This document shows, one piece after another, positions 8,017 through 17,120 of a DNA stretch of 64,000 bases. Source of the DNA: Rubrobacter calidifluminis (GTDB lineage Bacteria; Actinomycetota; Rubrobacteria; Rubrobacterales; Rubrobacteraceae); assembly GCF_028617075.1 (NCBI RefSeq), contig NZ_JAQKGV010000013.1:1-64000 (forward strand). Reading direction: 5' to 3'. Under the pieces are notes generated by a model. The model worked only from the letters and a program-made list of their open reading frames with translations. It did no database searches and was not told the DNA's origin. Within the stretch, counting starts at the first letter, position 1, and the number at the start of each line of letters is the position of its first letter. A program made the translations under genes and the position numbers.

Positions 8017-11000
8017 CTACTTCACCGAGACGGCGAAGACATGCAGTGTCCCTTGATCCACTGAGGAGGGAAGCGTGACGCTCTTCGGCTGCTTGCCCTG
8101 CTCGAGAGGTATCGGCCGGGAGGCGAAGACGTAGGTCGTCACCTGGTCCCTGTTTCCCGAGGTGGAGTTGCGGTAGGGCATCTTCGCCGCCACCACGTTT
8201 CCGAACGAGGGGCTGCTGCTCCCGGCGTTGAGCGTCCAGTCGCTGAAACCCAGCGTCGCCGTCTGGGTCGAGCCATCCGTGTATGTGATCTTGACCTCTC
8301 CCTGCGAAGGACCATTGGTCGCGCTGCCGAGGAAGGCCAGTTCGCTGGCCCCCGCTGGGACATCGGAGAGGTTGATGGTCTGGCCATCTGCGGCGATGTT
8401 GTCCGGCTCGCCGGCCGGGACGTTGGGCCAGACGAACTCCATACCTCCTGCGCTCACCGTCCCCCCAGGCTTCACGCCCGCCGTGGCGAGCGCCTGCTCG
8501 GAGTAGCTGTAGCCGACGCCGTCGTAGTTGGCTGACGAGGGGTCGTCGTCGCTCGAGATACCGGTATTGTTGAAGAGGGCGAGCAGGCTTCCCGGCTTCG
8601 CGACCACGACCGTGATGGCCACATCCTGCAACCTCGAGCCATCCTGCCTCTGGAGCGTCACCGGTATCCGATAGTAACCCTCCGGGGTGTCAGAAGCGGC
8701 GGATACTTTCACCTGGACCGTGCCTTTGCTGCCGGCCGGAACCATGAAGCTGCCCGAGGAAGGGTCTGTGCTGAGCCCGGACGGAGGGTTCGCGCTCCAG
8801 CTCACTGTGGTCGAGCCCCCGCTTATGCTCTGCGCGCCTATCGTCGCCGTTGTCGATCCGCCGGGCTCCACGACCACCCGTGAGGGGCTGGCGTAGGTCT
8901 GGTAGGGAACCTCACCCTGCCTGAAGGAGGGCGGAGCGTCCTCCCTGGCGCTGCCCCAGGACTCGTCGGGGGTCGTCGAGAGCGTGTAGTCGAGCGTCCC
9001 GCCCTTCCTGACGAACGACGCGGGAAGCCATGGCTTCGTGCTCGGCCTGCCGTCGACCTTCAGGCTCTTCACGTAGTAGGTGTCAGTGGAGGCCTGCGGG
9101 GCGTTTATCCGGATCGTCTGTCCTCCTGGGCTGTGGATGACGATTCTGGGGAACAGCGGGCTCGCGAGCACCAGTTCCGCGCGCCCCGGCACCTCCGGGT
9201 ACATCCCCATCGCCGCCCACACGTACCACGAGGACATCTCTCCCAGGTCGTCGTTGCCGACGTACCCGCCCGCGGTGGGTCTGTAGAGGGTGTTCACCGC
9301 CTCGCGGACCACCTGCTGCGTCTTGTACGGCGCGCCTGCGTAGTCGTACTCCCACGGGGTCTCGAGGGTGGGCTCGTTGCCCAAAAACGCGTATGGTTCC
9401 TGCGGGCCGGCGTTGAGCTTGGTGAAGAACTCGTCCAGCCGCGAGACGACCTTCTCGTCGCCGCCCATCGCGTTGAACAGCCCGTGCAGGTTGTACGGGA
9501 CCATCCAGGTGTACTGGGCCCCGTTGCCCTCGACGTAGTTGTCCATGCTCGACGGGTCGAAGGGGGAAACGAAAGAACCGTCGCGGTTTCTAGGCTGGAT
9601 GTATCCGCTATCTGGGTTGAAGAGGTTCTCCCAGTACTGCGCCCGTTGCATGAAGGTGTGGTAGATGCCCTCGTCGCCCAGGGACTTCGCAAGCTGGGCG
9701 ATACCGAAGTCGGCGGTTGTGTATTCGAGCGTGGTCGCCGCCGGCCCCCAGACGTCCTGGGCCCCGACAGGGACGTAGCCGAGCTTCTTATAGTCCTCGA
9801 GGCCCGGTCGCTCCACGTAGCCCTGCGTCGGCTTCGTCGCTCCCTTGACCATGAACCTGAGCGCCTCTCTGGCATCGAAGCCGCGTGCGCCGAAGGCGTA
9901 GGTGCTCGCCACTATAGAATGGTACGGGTCTCCGACCATCACGCCGGTGTAGTCGTTGGCAACCGTCCAGCGGTCCCAGGATCCCCCCTGTCTGGCGAAG
10001 TCGACCATCGTCTGGGCTATGTCTGAAGCCTCCTTGGGGGCGAGCAGCGCGAGGAGCTGCGTCTCCGAGCGGTAGATGTCCCAGCCGGAGAAGTTAGTGT
10101 AGGCTGCGTGACCTTTCCTGACACTGTGCACCCGGCCGTCGAAGCCGACGTACTGGCCGTTCGCGTCGGAGAAGACGTTGGGCTGCAGAAACGCGTGGTA
10201 GAGCGCGGTGTAGAAGTTCGTACGCTCGTCCGGGGTGCCGCCCTTTATCCTTATCTCCGCGAGCCTGCTGTTCCACTCCTCTCGGGCGTGGTCCCGGATC
10301 TTCGCGAAGCTCCCGTGGCTCTCCACTGCTACGTTGCCTTTCGCATTCTTCACGCTGACAAAGGAGACTCCGATCCTCACGGTGATCGGCCTGCCGTCGT
10401 TCCTGAACGTCACGTACGCACCCGAGCCTGGACCGGAGACGGTGGTCTTCGGGTGTCCTTTCGCAGGTGTTTTTCGCGCTCCTCTTGTTCCCATCTTGGT
10501 CGCACGGGCGTTGAAGGCCTTTATGGCGAGCTGCTCGGGGCTTCCGCCGCGGGCGGTCCTCTCGCCCGGCTTTACGGAACCGTTGTGCCAGGTGCCGAAG
10601 CTCCGGAAGGGCTCGCTGAACTTGGCCCAGAAGTGGACCCGATAGGTGTCCCCGGCGCCGCAGAAGTTGCCGCTCGTCGCCCACCCTGAGACGGTGTCGC
10701 GGCCCACGGTGACGCTCGCATCTCGGACCCCCGTTGCGGACCCCGAGACGTTGATGAGCATGGTGGCCGGCTTGCCCTTCGGATAGGTGAACCGCCCCAT
10801 ACCCGTACGCTTGGTGACCGTGAGCTCGGTCTTCACCCCGTTGTCCAGCCTGACCCGGTAGTAGCCGGGGGAAGCAGCCTCCCGGTCGTGCGAGAACCTG
10901 GCGACGTAGCGGTCCGGGTTCGTGGCGGGGGACTCGGTCACTTTGCCAACATAGGGCATGAACGGTATGTCCTCGTACGTATAGCAGCCTGCGCCGGAGA

Positions 11001-11328
11001 GATGGGTGAGGCTGAAGCCTTTGATCCTGTCGTCCGGGTAGTAGTACCCTCCGGGCTGGGCCTGTACGGTGTCCGGACTCCACTGCACCATTCCGAAGGG
11101 AACATCAGCCCCCGGGAAGTTGTTGCCGGCGCCTCCACCAGTGCCATAATCCGTCGCTCCCGGTGCGGTTCCCACGAAAGGGTTGACATAGCGCGCGAGG
11201 TCGGGGGTCTTCCCTCCCTCCTGGTTCCTCGCCAAGGTCCTGCCCGGTATAAGCACCGAGATGGCAACCACCGCCACGACGCACAACATCAATCCCAAAC
11301 CTGTCAAACGGTGATCGCGTTTACCCAA
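8017..11328 (-). CDS. Secreted GH92 alpha-mannosidase-like glycosidase with NEW3 and C-terminal accessory domains
   Basis: Protein of 1103 aa starting at TTG 11328, chosen because AAAGGAGG lies 6 nt upstream; the longer frame has no such site. A signal peptide/anchor (about residues 8-33) precedes the GH92 region, which opens YVNPFVGTAPGATDYGTGGG. Family catalytic motifs are visible: VEGNGAQYTWMVP (Glu about 600, general acid) and GNDDLGEMSSWYVW (Asp about 693-694). GH92 enzymes are Ca2+-dependent exo-alpha-mannosidases. After the catalytic part come a NEW3-like beta domain (GLSTDPSSGSF, about 830-930) and a C-terminal module (about 940-1103) common in actinobacterial GH92s. It probably trims mannosides outside the cell for the importer encoded downstream. 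Confidence 0.92.
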   Translation of the reverse strand: MGKRDHRLTGLGLMLCVVAVVAISVLIPGRTLARNQEGGKTPDLARYVNPFVGTAPGATDYGTGGGAGNNFPGADVPFGMVQWSPDTVQAQPGGYYYPDDRIKGFSLTHLSGAGCYTYEDIPFMPYVGKVTESPATNPDRYVARFSHDREAASPGYYRVRLDNGVKTELTVTKRTGMGRFTYPKGKPATMLINVSGSATGVRDASVTVGRDTVSGWATSGNFCGAGDTYRVHFWAKFSEPFRSFGTWHNGSVKPGERTARGGSPEQLAIKAFNARATKMGTRGARKTPAKGHPKTTVSGPGSGAYVTFRNDGRPITVRIGVSFVSVKNAKGNVAVESHGSFAKIRDHAREEWNSRLAEIRIKGGTPDERTNFYTALYHAFLQPNVFSDANGQYVGFDGRVHSVRKGHAAYTNFSGWDIYRSETQLLALLAPKEASDIAQTMVDFARQGGSWDRWTVANDYTGVMVGDPYHSIVASTYAFGARGFDAREALRFMVKGATKPTQGYVERPGLEDYKKLGYVPVGAQDVWGPAATTLEYTTADFGIAQLAKSLGDEGIYHTFMQRAQYWENLFNPDSGYIQPRNRDGSFVSPFDPSSMDNYVEGNGAQYTWMVPYNLHGLFNAMGGDEKVVSRLDEFFTKLNAGPQEPYAFLGNEPTLETPWEYDYAGAPYKTQQVVREAVNTLYRPTAGGYVGNDDLGEMSSWYVWAAMGMYPEVPGRAELVLASPLFPRIVIHSPGGQTIRINAPQASTDTYYVKSLKVDGRPSTKPWLPASFVRKGGTLDYTLSTTPDESWGSAREDAPPSFRQGEVPYQTYASPSRVVVEPGGSTTATIGAQSISGGSTTVSWSANPPSGLSTDPSSGSFMVPAGSKGTVQVKVSAASDTPEGYYRIPVTLQRQDGSRLQDVAITVVVAKPGSLLALFNNTGISSDDDPSSANYDGVGYSYSEQALATAGVKPGGTVSAGGMEFVWPNVPAGEPDNIAADGQTINLSDVPAGASELAFLGSATNGPSQGEVKITYTDGSTQTATLGFSDWTLNAGSSSPSFGNVVAAKMPYRNSTSGNRDQVTTYVFASRPIPLEQGKQPKSVTLPSSVDQGTLHVFAVSVK

Positions 11329-11752
11329 TGACCATCCTCCTTTCCCTGCTTGCCCGGCTGGCTTTATATGCTCCGCTCCGGATGCCAGAGACCAGTGCCG
11401 AAATGGTTCGTGATCACGCACTCCACCGTGCAAGTAGATAGACGGTCGACAACCTTAACCTTCCATTCCCGGACCCCTCTCCCCGACATTGTTGTCGTCA
11501 ACGTTATCACAAACCTCAGCAACGCTCAAGTGTTCGCTCGAAGCGGAAAATTTTGTGTGTAATTGTGCATAAATCAGGGAGCTCACCTTGCGATGCCGGA
11601 CTGTAGCGGAGGTTGCCCTGGGGGAATGACCAAGGGGACGTCTCGGTGTGAGACTTCGAACGATCTTCTGCTTTGAAACGGGATTTTGGTGCTATCCTCT
11701 CCGCCTTGTGGAGAGGTTTAAACAGAGACCTGGTGGGGGGCAGGAACGTACC
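11329..11752. other. 424-bp intergenic region between GH92 and GDPD genes
   Basis: No convincing gene. It is less GC-rich than its surroundings and must hold divergent promoters for the mannosidase and the phosphodiesterase. The one recognisable element is a LacI-type palindrome at 11496-11509. An open frame crosses it on the minus strand but has no ribosome site or family signal. Confidence 0.6.
11496..11509. promoter_or_regulatory. Candidate LacI-family operator
   Basis: On the minus strand this reads TGATAACGTTGACG, close to the LacI-family consensus TGATAACGTTATCA with the central CG. It lies about 170 bp upstream of the GH92 start, so the regulator at 6866-7894 is the obvious candidate. 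No second copy was found. Confidence 0.4.
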
Positions 11753-12424
11753 GTGCGGATGGAGTTTCCCTTCGGTTCGACGGTTGCTGTTGCCCACAGG
11801 GGGGCGCACGGGGAAGGGCGACCGGAGAACTCTCTCTCGGCAGTGGAGCGCACCGCGGAGATAGGCGCGCGGGCGGTGGAGTTCGACGTCGTGGCCCTCC
11901 GGGACGGAAGGCTCGTCGTCTCGCACGATGAGCCTACAGGAGAGAGAGCCGAAAGCCTGCCGGACATGGAGCAGTTCCTCAGGGTGGTCGCCGGCTCGGA
12001 CATGATCCTCAACCTCGACTGGAAGAGGCGCGGGGGGGAGGACCGGGCCTGCGAAATGCTGCGCCGGTACGGGCTTCTGGAGAGGACGCTCGTCAGCTCC
12101 ACGGACCGCCGGGTGATCACCCGTTTCAAGCAGGAGGCGCCGGGGGTCGCGACCGGTATCTCGCTCGCGCAGAGAGGGACGTCTGCGGCGGAGGTCGCCC
12201 GTGAGGTGAGCCGGGTGGTGCGGGAGAGCAGGGCGGATGCGGCGATGCTGGAGTACAGGGGTGCTTCGGAGGAGACCGTGAGGGTTCTGCGCGGTGCCGG
12301 GGTGGGGGTGTTCCTCTGGACGGCCCCCGACCAGAAGACCTACTCGGAGCTCGCCTCTCTCGAGCCCGACGGTATCGCGACGGACGCGATCGAGCAGCAG
12401 CTCGACCGGCAGCGCAGCCTGTAG
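11753..12424 (+). CDS. Glycerophosphodiester phosphodiesterase family protein
   Basis: Protein of 223 aa. The GTG at 11753 (AGGA 7 nt upstream) is preferred to the ATG at 11759. GDPD-family residues are in order: [35 protein letters not shown] (metal-binding Glu/Asp and catalytic His), LNLDWK, and the C-terminal [15 protein letters not shown] with DGIATD. The family hydrolyses glycerophosphodiesters to glycerol-3-phosphate and an alcohol. No signal peptide is seen, so it is probably cytoplasmic. It stands alone. Confidence 0.88.
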   Translation: MRMEFPFGSTVAVAHRGAHGEGRPENSLSAVERTAEIGARAVEFDVVALRDGRLVVSHDEPTGERAESLPDMEQFLRVVAGSDMILNLDWKRRGGEDRACEMLRRYGLLERTLVSSTDRRVITRFKQEAPGVATGISLAQRGTSAAEVAREVSRVVRESRADAAMLEYRGASEETVRVLRGAGVGVFLWTAPDQKTYSELASLEPDGIATDAIEQQLDRQRSL

Positions 12425-12540
12425 CAGGCCCGGCGGCGCATCCGGATTCTCGCGGGCTTTACCGCTATGATATCGGCGGTCCGCGCGGGTCGCCGTGCGG
12501 GTGCGGGAGATGTGTGGCGCTGCCCTTACGGAGGGGAGAG

Positions 12541-13305
12541 ATGCAGACAAGAGATGGTGTGTTCATCGTTACCGGTGGGGGATCCGGGCTCGGGGCTGCC
12601 ACGGCGCGCATGCTGGTCGGTGAGGGGGCGGGCGTGGTGATCGCCGAGATAAACGAGGAGGCCGGGGAAAAGATGGCCTCGGAGTTCGGTGGGCGGGCAA
12701 CCTTCGTCCGCACCGACGTCACCGACGAGAAGAGCGTGAAGGCGGCCGTCGAGGCGGCACGGCGGATGGGGACGCTGCGCGGGCTCATCAACTGTGCGGG
12801 GATAGGCCCCGCAGCACGGGTGGTGAGCCGCAAGGGCGTGCACGGCCTGGGGTTGTTCACCCGCACGATACAGGTCAACCTGATCGGCACCTTCAACGCC
12901 ATCCGACTCGCAGGGGCGGTGATGGCCGAGAACGAGCCCACCCGGGACGGGGAACGCGGGGTCATCGTCAACACCGCCTCCGTCGCAGCTTTCGAGGGAC
13001 AGATCGGGCAGGCCGCCTACTCGGCCTCCAAGGGAGGGGTGGTCTCGATGACGCTCCCCATAGCCCGCGAGTTCGCCCGCTACGGCATCCGCGTCGTCTC
13101 GATCGCGCCGGGCATCTTCGACACTCCGATGCTCGCGGCGCTCCCCGAAGATGCCCGCGAGTCGCTCGGCCGGCAGGTGCCGTTCCCCGCGCGCCTCGGC
13201 AGACCGGAGGAGTACGCGGCTCTGGCGAAGCACATAATCGAGAACCAGATGCTCAACGGCGAGGTCATCCGGCTCGACGGCGCGATCAGGATGGCCCCCA
13301 GGTAG
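12541..13305 (+). CDS. SDR-family 3-hydroxyacyl-CoA dehydrogenase-like oxidoreductase
   Basis: Protein of 254 aa from the ATG at 12541 (GGAGGGGAG just upstream). Rossmann motif [16 protein letters not shown], then the NCAG strand and the active site Ser ([14 protein letters not shown]) with YSASKGG (Tyr-X3-Lys). The insertion after the NAG motif and the ending [18 protein letters not shown] resemble type-2 3-hydroxyacyl-CoA dehydrogenase (HSD17B10-like) members. It probably oxidises a 3-hydroxyacyl-CoA with NAD+. The exact substrate is not predictable. Confidence 0.88.
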   Translation: MQTRDGVFIVTGGGSGLGAATARMLVGEGAGVVIAEINEEAGEKMASEFGGRATFVRTDVTDEKSVKAAVEAARRMGTLRGLINCAGIGPAARVVSRKGVHGLGLFTRTIQVNLIGTFNAIRLAGAVMAENEPTRDGERGVIVNTASVAAFEGQIGQAAYSASKGGVVSMTLPIAREFARYGIRVVSIAPGIFDTPMLAALPEDARESLGRQVPFPARLGRPEEYAALAKHIIENQMLNGEVIRLDGAIRMAPR

Positions 13306-13448
13306 GCCGAGAGGGGTTGTGAAGGGGTTCGGGTCCGTCGAACATCCTCTGGATGGGCGATACCTTTCCCCAGCGGAGGATGTAGAGTCGGAGAGGGGCG
13401 GCCCAAGACCATCGGCGGAGGTGCGAGATAGAGATCCCGGCGCGTAGC

Positions 13449-13655
13449 TTGAGGCGGATCGTCGCCCTCGGGGCGGTGCAGGAGGAGCTCGAAGCCCTCG
13501 CCCGCGAGGTGAGGGACTTCGGTCCGGAATATGCCCGGCTCGCCGAGCGTCTGCTCGAGGATGCCGCGATGGCCGAGGTTGGGATGTGCCGCGGGGAAGC
13601 CGCCATGCCCCAGCCGCTCACCTGCGAGGATTTCATCGCGGACACGAAGCCCTGA
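13449..13655 (+). CDS. Small hypothetical acidic helical protein
   Basis: Not recognised. The only start in this frame after the upstream stop (13383) is TTG 13449, giving 68 aa. The protein is helical and charged (EELEALAREVRDFGPEYARLAERLLEDA) and ends in a Pro-Leu-Thr segment. The regular heptad-like pattern and synonymous GC bias favour a real gene, but there is no clear ribosome site. It may be a small conserved unknown of this lineage. Confidence 0.4.
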   Translation: MRRIVALGAVQEELEALAREVRDFGPEYARLAERLLEDAAMAEVGMCRGEAAMPQPLTCEDFIADTKP

Positions 13656-13756
13656 GCGGGTGTGCCCGCGGGTTTAAGTTTCCCCGTCCGCCACCCGATA
13701 ATATGGGCGTGGTTTCTTGAAGAAGAGAAGCGTGATCTTCCTGGAGGGGGGAGTAC

Positions 13757-14740
13757 ATGGGACGTCTCGCACGTTTTTGGGCTGCCGCCGTCACCCCGGC
13801 CTTCTTTTTCTGTCTCCTTTCGGGCGTGGCCCTCGCCGCCTCTTACTCTCAGGTCGTGGACAACGCGACTCCTGACCGGTTCCAGGCGTCAGGCTCATGG
13901 GGAACGAGCTCCTACAGCCCGCAGAAGTACGGGACGAACTACCGGTTCGCCACCCCGAAGGCGGTCTCCGACGCCGCTGCCTTCAGGGTCAGGATACCGG
14001 CTTCCGGCAGCTACAGGGTCTACGCTCGATGGCCCGCGAGCCCGGGCTACAATCCTTCTGCCCCCGTGGGGATAAAGACCGCCTCGGGTATGGAGTGGGT
14101 GCGGGTGGACGAGACCAGAAACGGCGGGCGCTGGGTGTTGCTCGGCACCTTCAGGATGAACGCGGGGGATCGCTACAGCATCCTGTTCTCGCGCTGGACC
14201 GGATCTCCTGGATACATCGTCGCGGACGCCGTGAAGGTCGTCTCCGACGATGGATCAGGCGCCGACGGGGGCTCCGTCACCGGGCAGGACGTGCTGGCCG
14301 AGGCGAAGACCTGGCTGGGAGTGCCGTACCTCTACGGTGGGGCCTCGCGGCAGGGCGTCGATTGCTCGGGGCTGACGATGGAGGTCTACGCCCACTTCGG
14401 CATCTACCTGCCCCACTCCGCCGCCGCGCAGTACTCCTACGGAACCGCGGTCTCGAGCCCCGGCCCCGGGGATCTCGTCTTCGGTGACTTCAACGGCAAC
14501 GGCACTATAGGCCATGTCGGGATAGCCACGGGCGACGGGCGTATGATCGACGCTCCCTATCCCGGCACCGTCGTGCGCTACGATCCCATCTACCCACAGT
14601 ACACCGTAGGGTACAAACGCCTGGTTCCAGTCGGAGCCTCCATCGCCCAGAAGGGAACCCTCCACGCCAGCTCCCACGGCGGGACCCCGGCCCGGCTACC
14701 GGTGGACGAGGAGACCGCCGCGGTACGCCCCGCCAGGTAG
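13757..14740 (+). CDS. Secreted NlpC/P60 peptidase with golvesin-type N-terminal domain
   Basis: Protein of 327 aa (GGAGGGGGG before the ATG). It has a signal peptide to about residue 27 (GVALAA). Residues 28-165 form a beta-sandwich like the golvesin/xanthan lyase C-terminal domain (DRFQASGSWGTS, SYRVYARWPA, YIVADAVKVV). Residues 178-295 are NlpC/P60: YLYGGASRQGVDCSGL with the nucleophile Cys, and TIGHVGIATGDGRMIDAP with the His. The family cuts gamma-D-Glu-meso-DAP or similar peptidoglycan peptide bonds outside the membrane. The golvesin-like domain probably binds wall carbohydrate. Confidence 0.9.
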   Translation: MGRLARFWAAAVTPAFFFCLLSGVALAASYSQVVDNATPDRFQASGSWGTSSYSPQKYGTNYRFATPKAVSDAAAFRVRIPASGSYRVYARWPASPGYNPSAPVGIKTASGMEWVRVDETRNGGRWVLLGTFRMNAGDRYSILFSRWTGSPGYIVADAVKVVSDDGSGADGGSVTGQDVLAEAKTWLGVPYLYGGASRQGVDCSGLTMEVYAHFGIYLPHSAAAQYSYGTAVSSPGPGDLVFGDFNGNGTIGHVGIATGDGRMIDAPYPGTVVRYDPIYPQYTVGYKRLVPVGASIAQKGTLHASSHGGTPARLPVDEETAAVRPAR

Positions 14741-14864
14741 GAGTGCTGATCGGGAGACAGAAGGCCAGACAAACATTACACTGTGTGTCAGAGTAGTGTG
14801 AGAGGGTGACCCCGGCGGTGGAGTGGGAAAGGCTCCGCACCGGAAAAGCCAGGAGGGAGGTTTC

Positions 14865-15314
14865 TTGAGGCTCGAGCTATCGAGCGAGGGACGCTACGGA
14901 CTCCGGGCGCTCGTATATCTCGCATGGCACGACGAGGGTACTCTGATCACGGCGGACACCATCTCGAGGGAGGCGAGGATCCCCCGCCGCCTGCTCGCCA
15001 GAATCCTGGCGAAGCTCTCCCACGGCGGTATCGTCACCAGCAGGGAAGGGAGGCGGGGGGGCTCGCGTCTGGCTCGCCCCCCGGAAGAGATCACGCTGGC
15101 CGATGCCGTGAACGCCATCGAGGGCCCTTTCGAGATGACCCGCTGTATCATGGAGGAGCGGGCCTGCGGCGAAGGCAGGCCCTGCGCCCTGCACGATGCC
15201 TGGGAGGAGGGACAGGAGGCGATCCTGGGCTACCTCGCCTCCCAGACCCTCGCAGACTTTATCTCCGACCCCACCAACCTGCAGACCTCCGACAGCCCGA
15301 CCAAGCCACAGTGA
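14865..15314 (+). CDS. Rrf2-family regulator with three putative Fe-S cysteines
   Basis: Protein of 149 aa from TTG 14865 (AGGAGGGAGG 5 nt upstream). Rrf2 winged helix: LELSSEGRYGLRALVYLA, RIPRRLLARILAKLSHGGIV, REGRRGGSRLARPPEEITLADA. Three cysteines follow as C-X6-C-X5-C (RCIMEERACGEGRPCALHDAW), close to the IscR/NsrR cluster-binding spacing, so it may sense redox state or NO through an Fe-S cluster. The next gene is separated by an AT-rich palindrome that may be its operator. Confidence 0.88.
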   Translation: MRLELSSEGRYGLRALVYLAWHDEGTLITADTISREARIPRRLLARILAKLSHGGIVTSREGRRGGSRLARPPEEITLADAVNAIEGPFEMTRCIMEERACGEGRPCALHDAWEEGQEAILGYLASQTLADFISDPTNLQTSDSPTKPQ

Positions 15315-15332
15315 TCCCGACCACATAACCCT

Positions 15333-15361
15333 TTGTTTATTATTACATTTTTGGTAATATT
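15333..15361 (+). promoter_or_regulatory. AT-rich promoter with TATTAC/GTAATA inverted repeat
   Basis: In a very GC-rich neighbourhood this stretch is nearly all A/T. TTGTTT (15333) and AATATT (15356) are spaced by 17 nt, and the inverted repeat TATTAC-N7-GTAATA (15341-15359) lies between and over them. It precedes the membrane protein gene at 15410 and follows the Rrf2 gene, so it is a candidate Rrf2-controlled promoter. Confidence 0.45.
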
Positions 15362-15409
15362 GTATGTGATGGGTGGACGTGTCGAGATTTCGGGAGGTAG
15401 GTCGCGCTG

Positions 15410-15886
15410 ATGTTGGATGCGGTGACTCACACGGTGCATGTGCTGCTGGCCGGGGTGTGGCTCGGTGGGGTGGTGTTTACCACGACGGTCGTCTCGCCGG
15501 CGCTCAAGGCGATGAAGTGGCCTGATGCCGAGCGCATCGGCGTGCGCTCGGTAATCGGGGGGTATTACGCGAGGGTCGGGACGTTGAATCTGCTGCTTTT
15601 GCTGTTCTTCGCGGTCCTGGATGGGATTTTCGGCGGCTTTGGAGGGTTTCTGTACGCGGAGTATGCGCTCCTCGTCATCCTGTTCTTCCTGGTTGTCTCC
15701 CACGGGGCGTATTTCGGTCGGCGTCTGCGCGAGCTGGCCGAGGCCGAGGAGAAGGCGGATGACCGGCGGGAGGCCGCGGAGATCTCGGGGAGGCGGCGCT
15801 CGCTGCAGAGGCTCTCGTTCGCCGTCTCTGTGGCCGACATACTGGTCAGCGTGATCGTGGTAATCCTCTCGGTCAACGCGCTCTGA
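15410..15886 (+). CDS. Four-helix membrane protein (DUF4149/CopD-like)
   Basis: Protein of 158 aa with four membrane segments. The first contains HTVHVLLAGVWLGGVVFTTTVVSP, the His-X3-His plus LAGVWLGG pattern of DUF4149/CopD-like membrane proteins. A charged loop (RRLRELAEAEEKADDRREAAEISGRRR) separates helices 3 and 4. Function unknown. Its position 95 bp behind an Rrf2 regulator suggests redox- or NO-linked expression. Confidence 0.7.
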   Translation: MLDAVTHTVHVLLAGVWLGGVVFTTTVVSPALKAMKWPDAERIGVRSVIGGYYARVGTLNLLLLLFFAVLDGIFGGFGGFLYAEYALLVILFFLVVSHGAYFGRRLRELAEAEEKADDRREAAEISGRRRSLQRLSFAVSVADILVSVIVVILSVNAL

Positions 15887-16855
15887 GGCTCTTCTATGCT
15901 GCGGGTTTTGCCTGCGGGGGTGTCTCCGGCGTGGTAAGTGAGATGTAGCGCGTGCCAACGCATCAAGGCGCGGAGTACGGTTGAAGGAGCCTGGCGGTCT
16001 CTTGCTCCCCCGGCTGCCGACGGCGGCGCCGGCTTCGACCATGGCGCTCGTGATCTTCCTGATGGCGGCGGGTTACGTCCGGGACGGCGTGATGCCCCAC
16101 GCGCTGCGGATGCTAACGGGAGCTTTCTGGTGGGGAGCCGGGGCGCAGGAACCTCTGTGATGAACCAGATTTGCGGGTTTCCCGGCGACCGCATGAGAGC
16201 GAGACCCCGCGTGAACTGGACGATCCTGCTCTCCACCGTGGCGGCACAATCCGTCGTGATCGTCTTTTTACAGGCCGGATCCCCACGGAGGCCCACGTGT
16301 GCTGCTCGCTGGTCTCGGCTGGCTCGGGGTTCTCCTCTGCGTGGTGGGCGTGGCGCTATACCACGCCGGGAACTGGCGGCGGGTGGGGTCGCATCGGCTG
16401 CTGGAACAACTCCAACTGCATCCTGCACGAGGCGATGTCTGTAACCGGGTCGCGGCGGTGCTCAAACCCTCCGTGCCGCTGGACTTTACGGTGCTCGTGC
16501 GGGTCTGGGTTCTGGCCGTGTTCTTGTTGGTCGAAGTTCTGCGGGTGGCGAGGAGGGTCTCCGGCATCGGGTGGAGGGAGTGCGTCCTTTCGTATCACGT
16601 CTCCCCTCTACACACCTTTACCGTGTATCTTCAGGCCTCCCTGCTCCCAGGCCCCTTTCTGCGTGATGTGTACCACACAATAGTCTCTATCGGCCAGTGC
16701 CGTTATCGCGGTGCTCGCTGTCGAGGTCGGCCTGTTCGTCTCCGAATGTTTCACGATCACGTAGTTTTCAGCCCTCCGGGGGAGGGTAATTAATTGTCTA
16801 GAAGTTTTTCCCGCAGCAGCAACCGCGGTTCGCCAGGAGGCAGGAGGTGGCCTCG
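15887..16855. other. 969-bp region without a confident gene; decayed membrane-protein-like fragments
   Basis: Several short hydrophobic stretches appear in changing frames: VNWTILLSTVAAQSVVIVFL near 16210-16272, VLLAGLGWLGVLLCVVGVAL from 16299, and FTVLVRVWVLAVFLLVEVL near 16485-16542. None forms a complete gene with a ribosome site, and the frame from 16299 runs into unlikely sequence. Together with the frameshifted pseudogene that follows, this looks like a decaying stretch. Confidence 0.5.
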
Positions 16856-17105
16856 ATGATGAAAACAGAAGCCAGCGTAGAGCTCTGGGAATGGGCGGAG
16901 TACTACTGCCCGTGGTGCTACATCGCGGCCGTGCGCCTGCACGGGAGCTGGTGTCCGAGTATGAAGGACGGATGAAGGAGTTGGAGAGGCCTTCCCGCTG
17001 GAGGACCACCGGGTGGTGGGGGTGTGGCCTCTTCCCTGCTGCGTCGAGAGATGTCTTGAAGAGACCAGAAAGCTCTTCGAGGAAGCCGCGGCGGCGGTAG
17101 AGTGA
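16856..17105 (+). pseudogene. DsbA/FrnE-family thioredoxin-fold oxidoreductase, frameshifted remnant
   Basis: The beginning is intact: AGGAGGTGG ribosome site, then MMKTEASVELWEWAEYYCPW and the CPWC active site followed by YIAAVRLH. The frame then stops after about 40 codons. The continuation ELVSEYEGRMKELE lies in a second frame, and AFPLEDHRVVGVWPLP...EEAAAAVE in a third, ending at TGA 17103-17105. About 80 residues remain against the usual 200 or so, so there are at least two frameshifts plus an internal deletion. It sits directly before the AhpD-like gene. Confidence 0.75.
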
Positions 17106-17120
17106 AGAAGGAGGTGGTGT

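Noticed and set aside
11516-12550. 344-codon minus-strand open frame opposite the GDPD gene
   Set aside because: Antisense to a gene with clear GDPD motifs; its translation is Arg/Pro-rich with no recognisable domain.
16299-16793. Possible 164-aa membrane protein gene
   Set aside because: Good hydrophobic start but the second half is not protein-like and there is no ribosome site; reported only as part of a decayed stretch.
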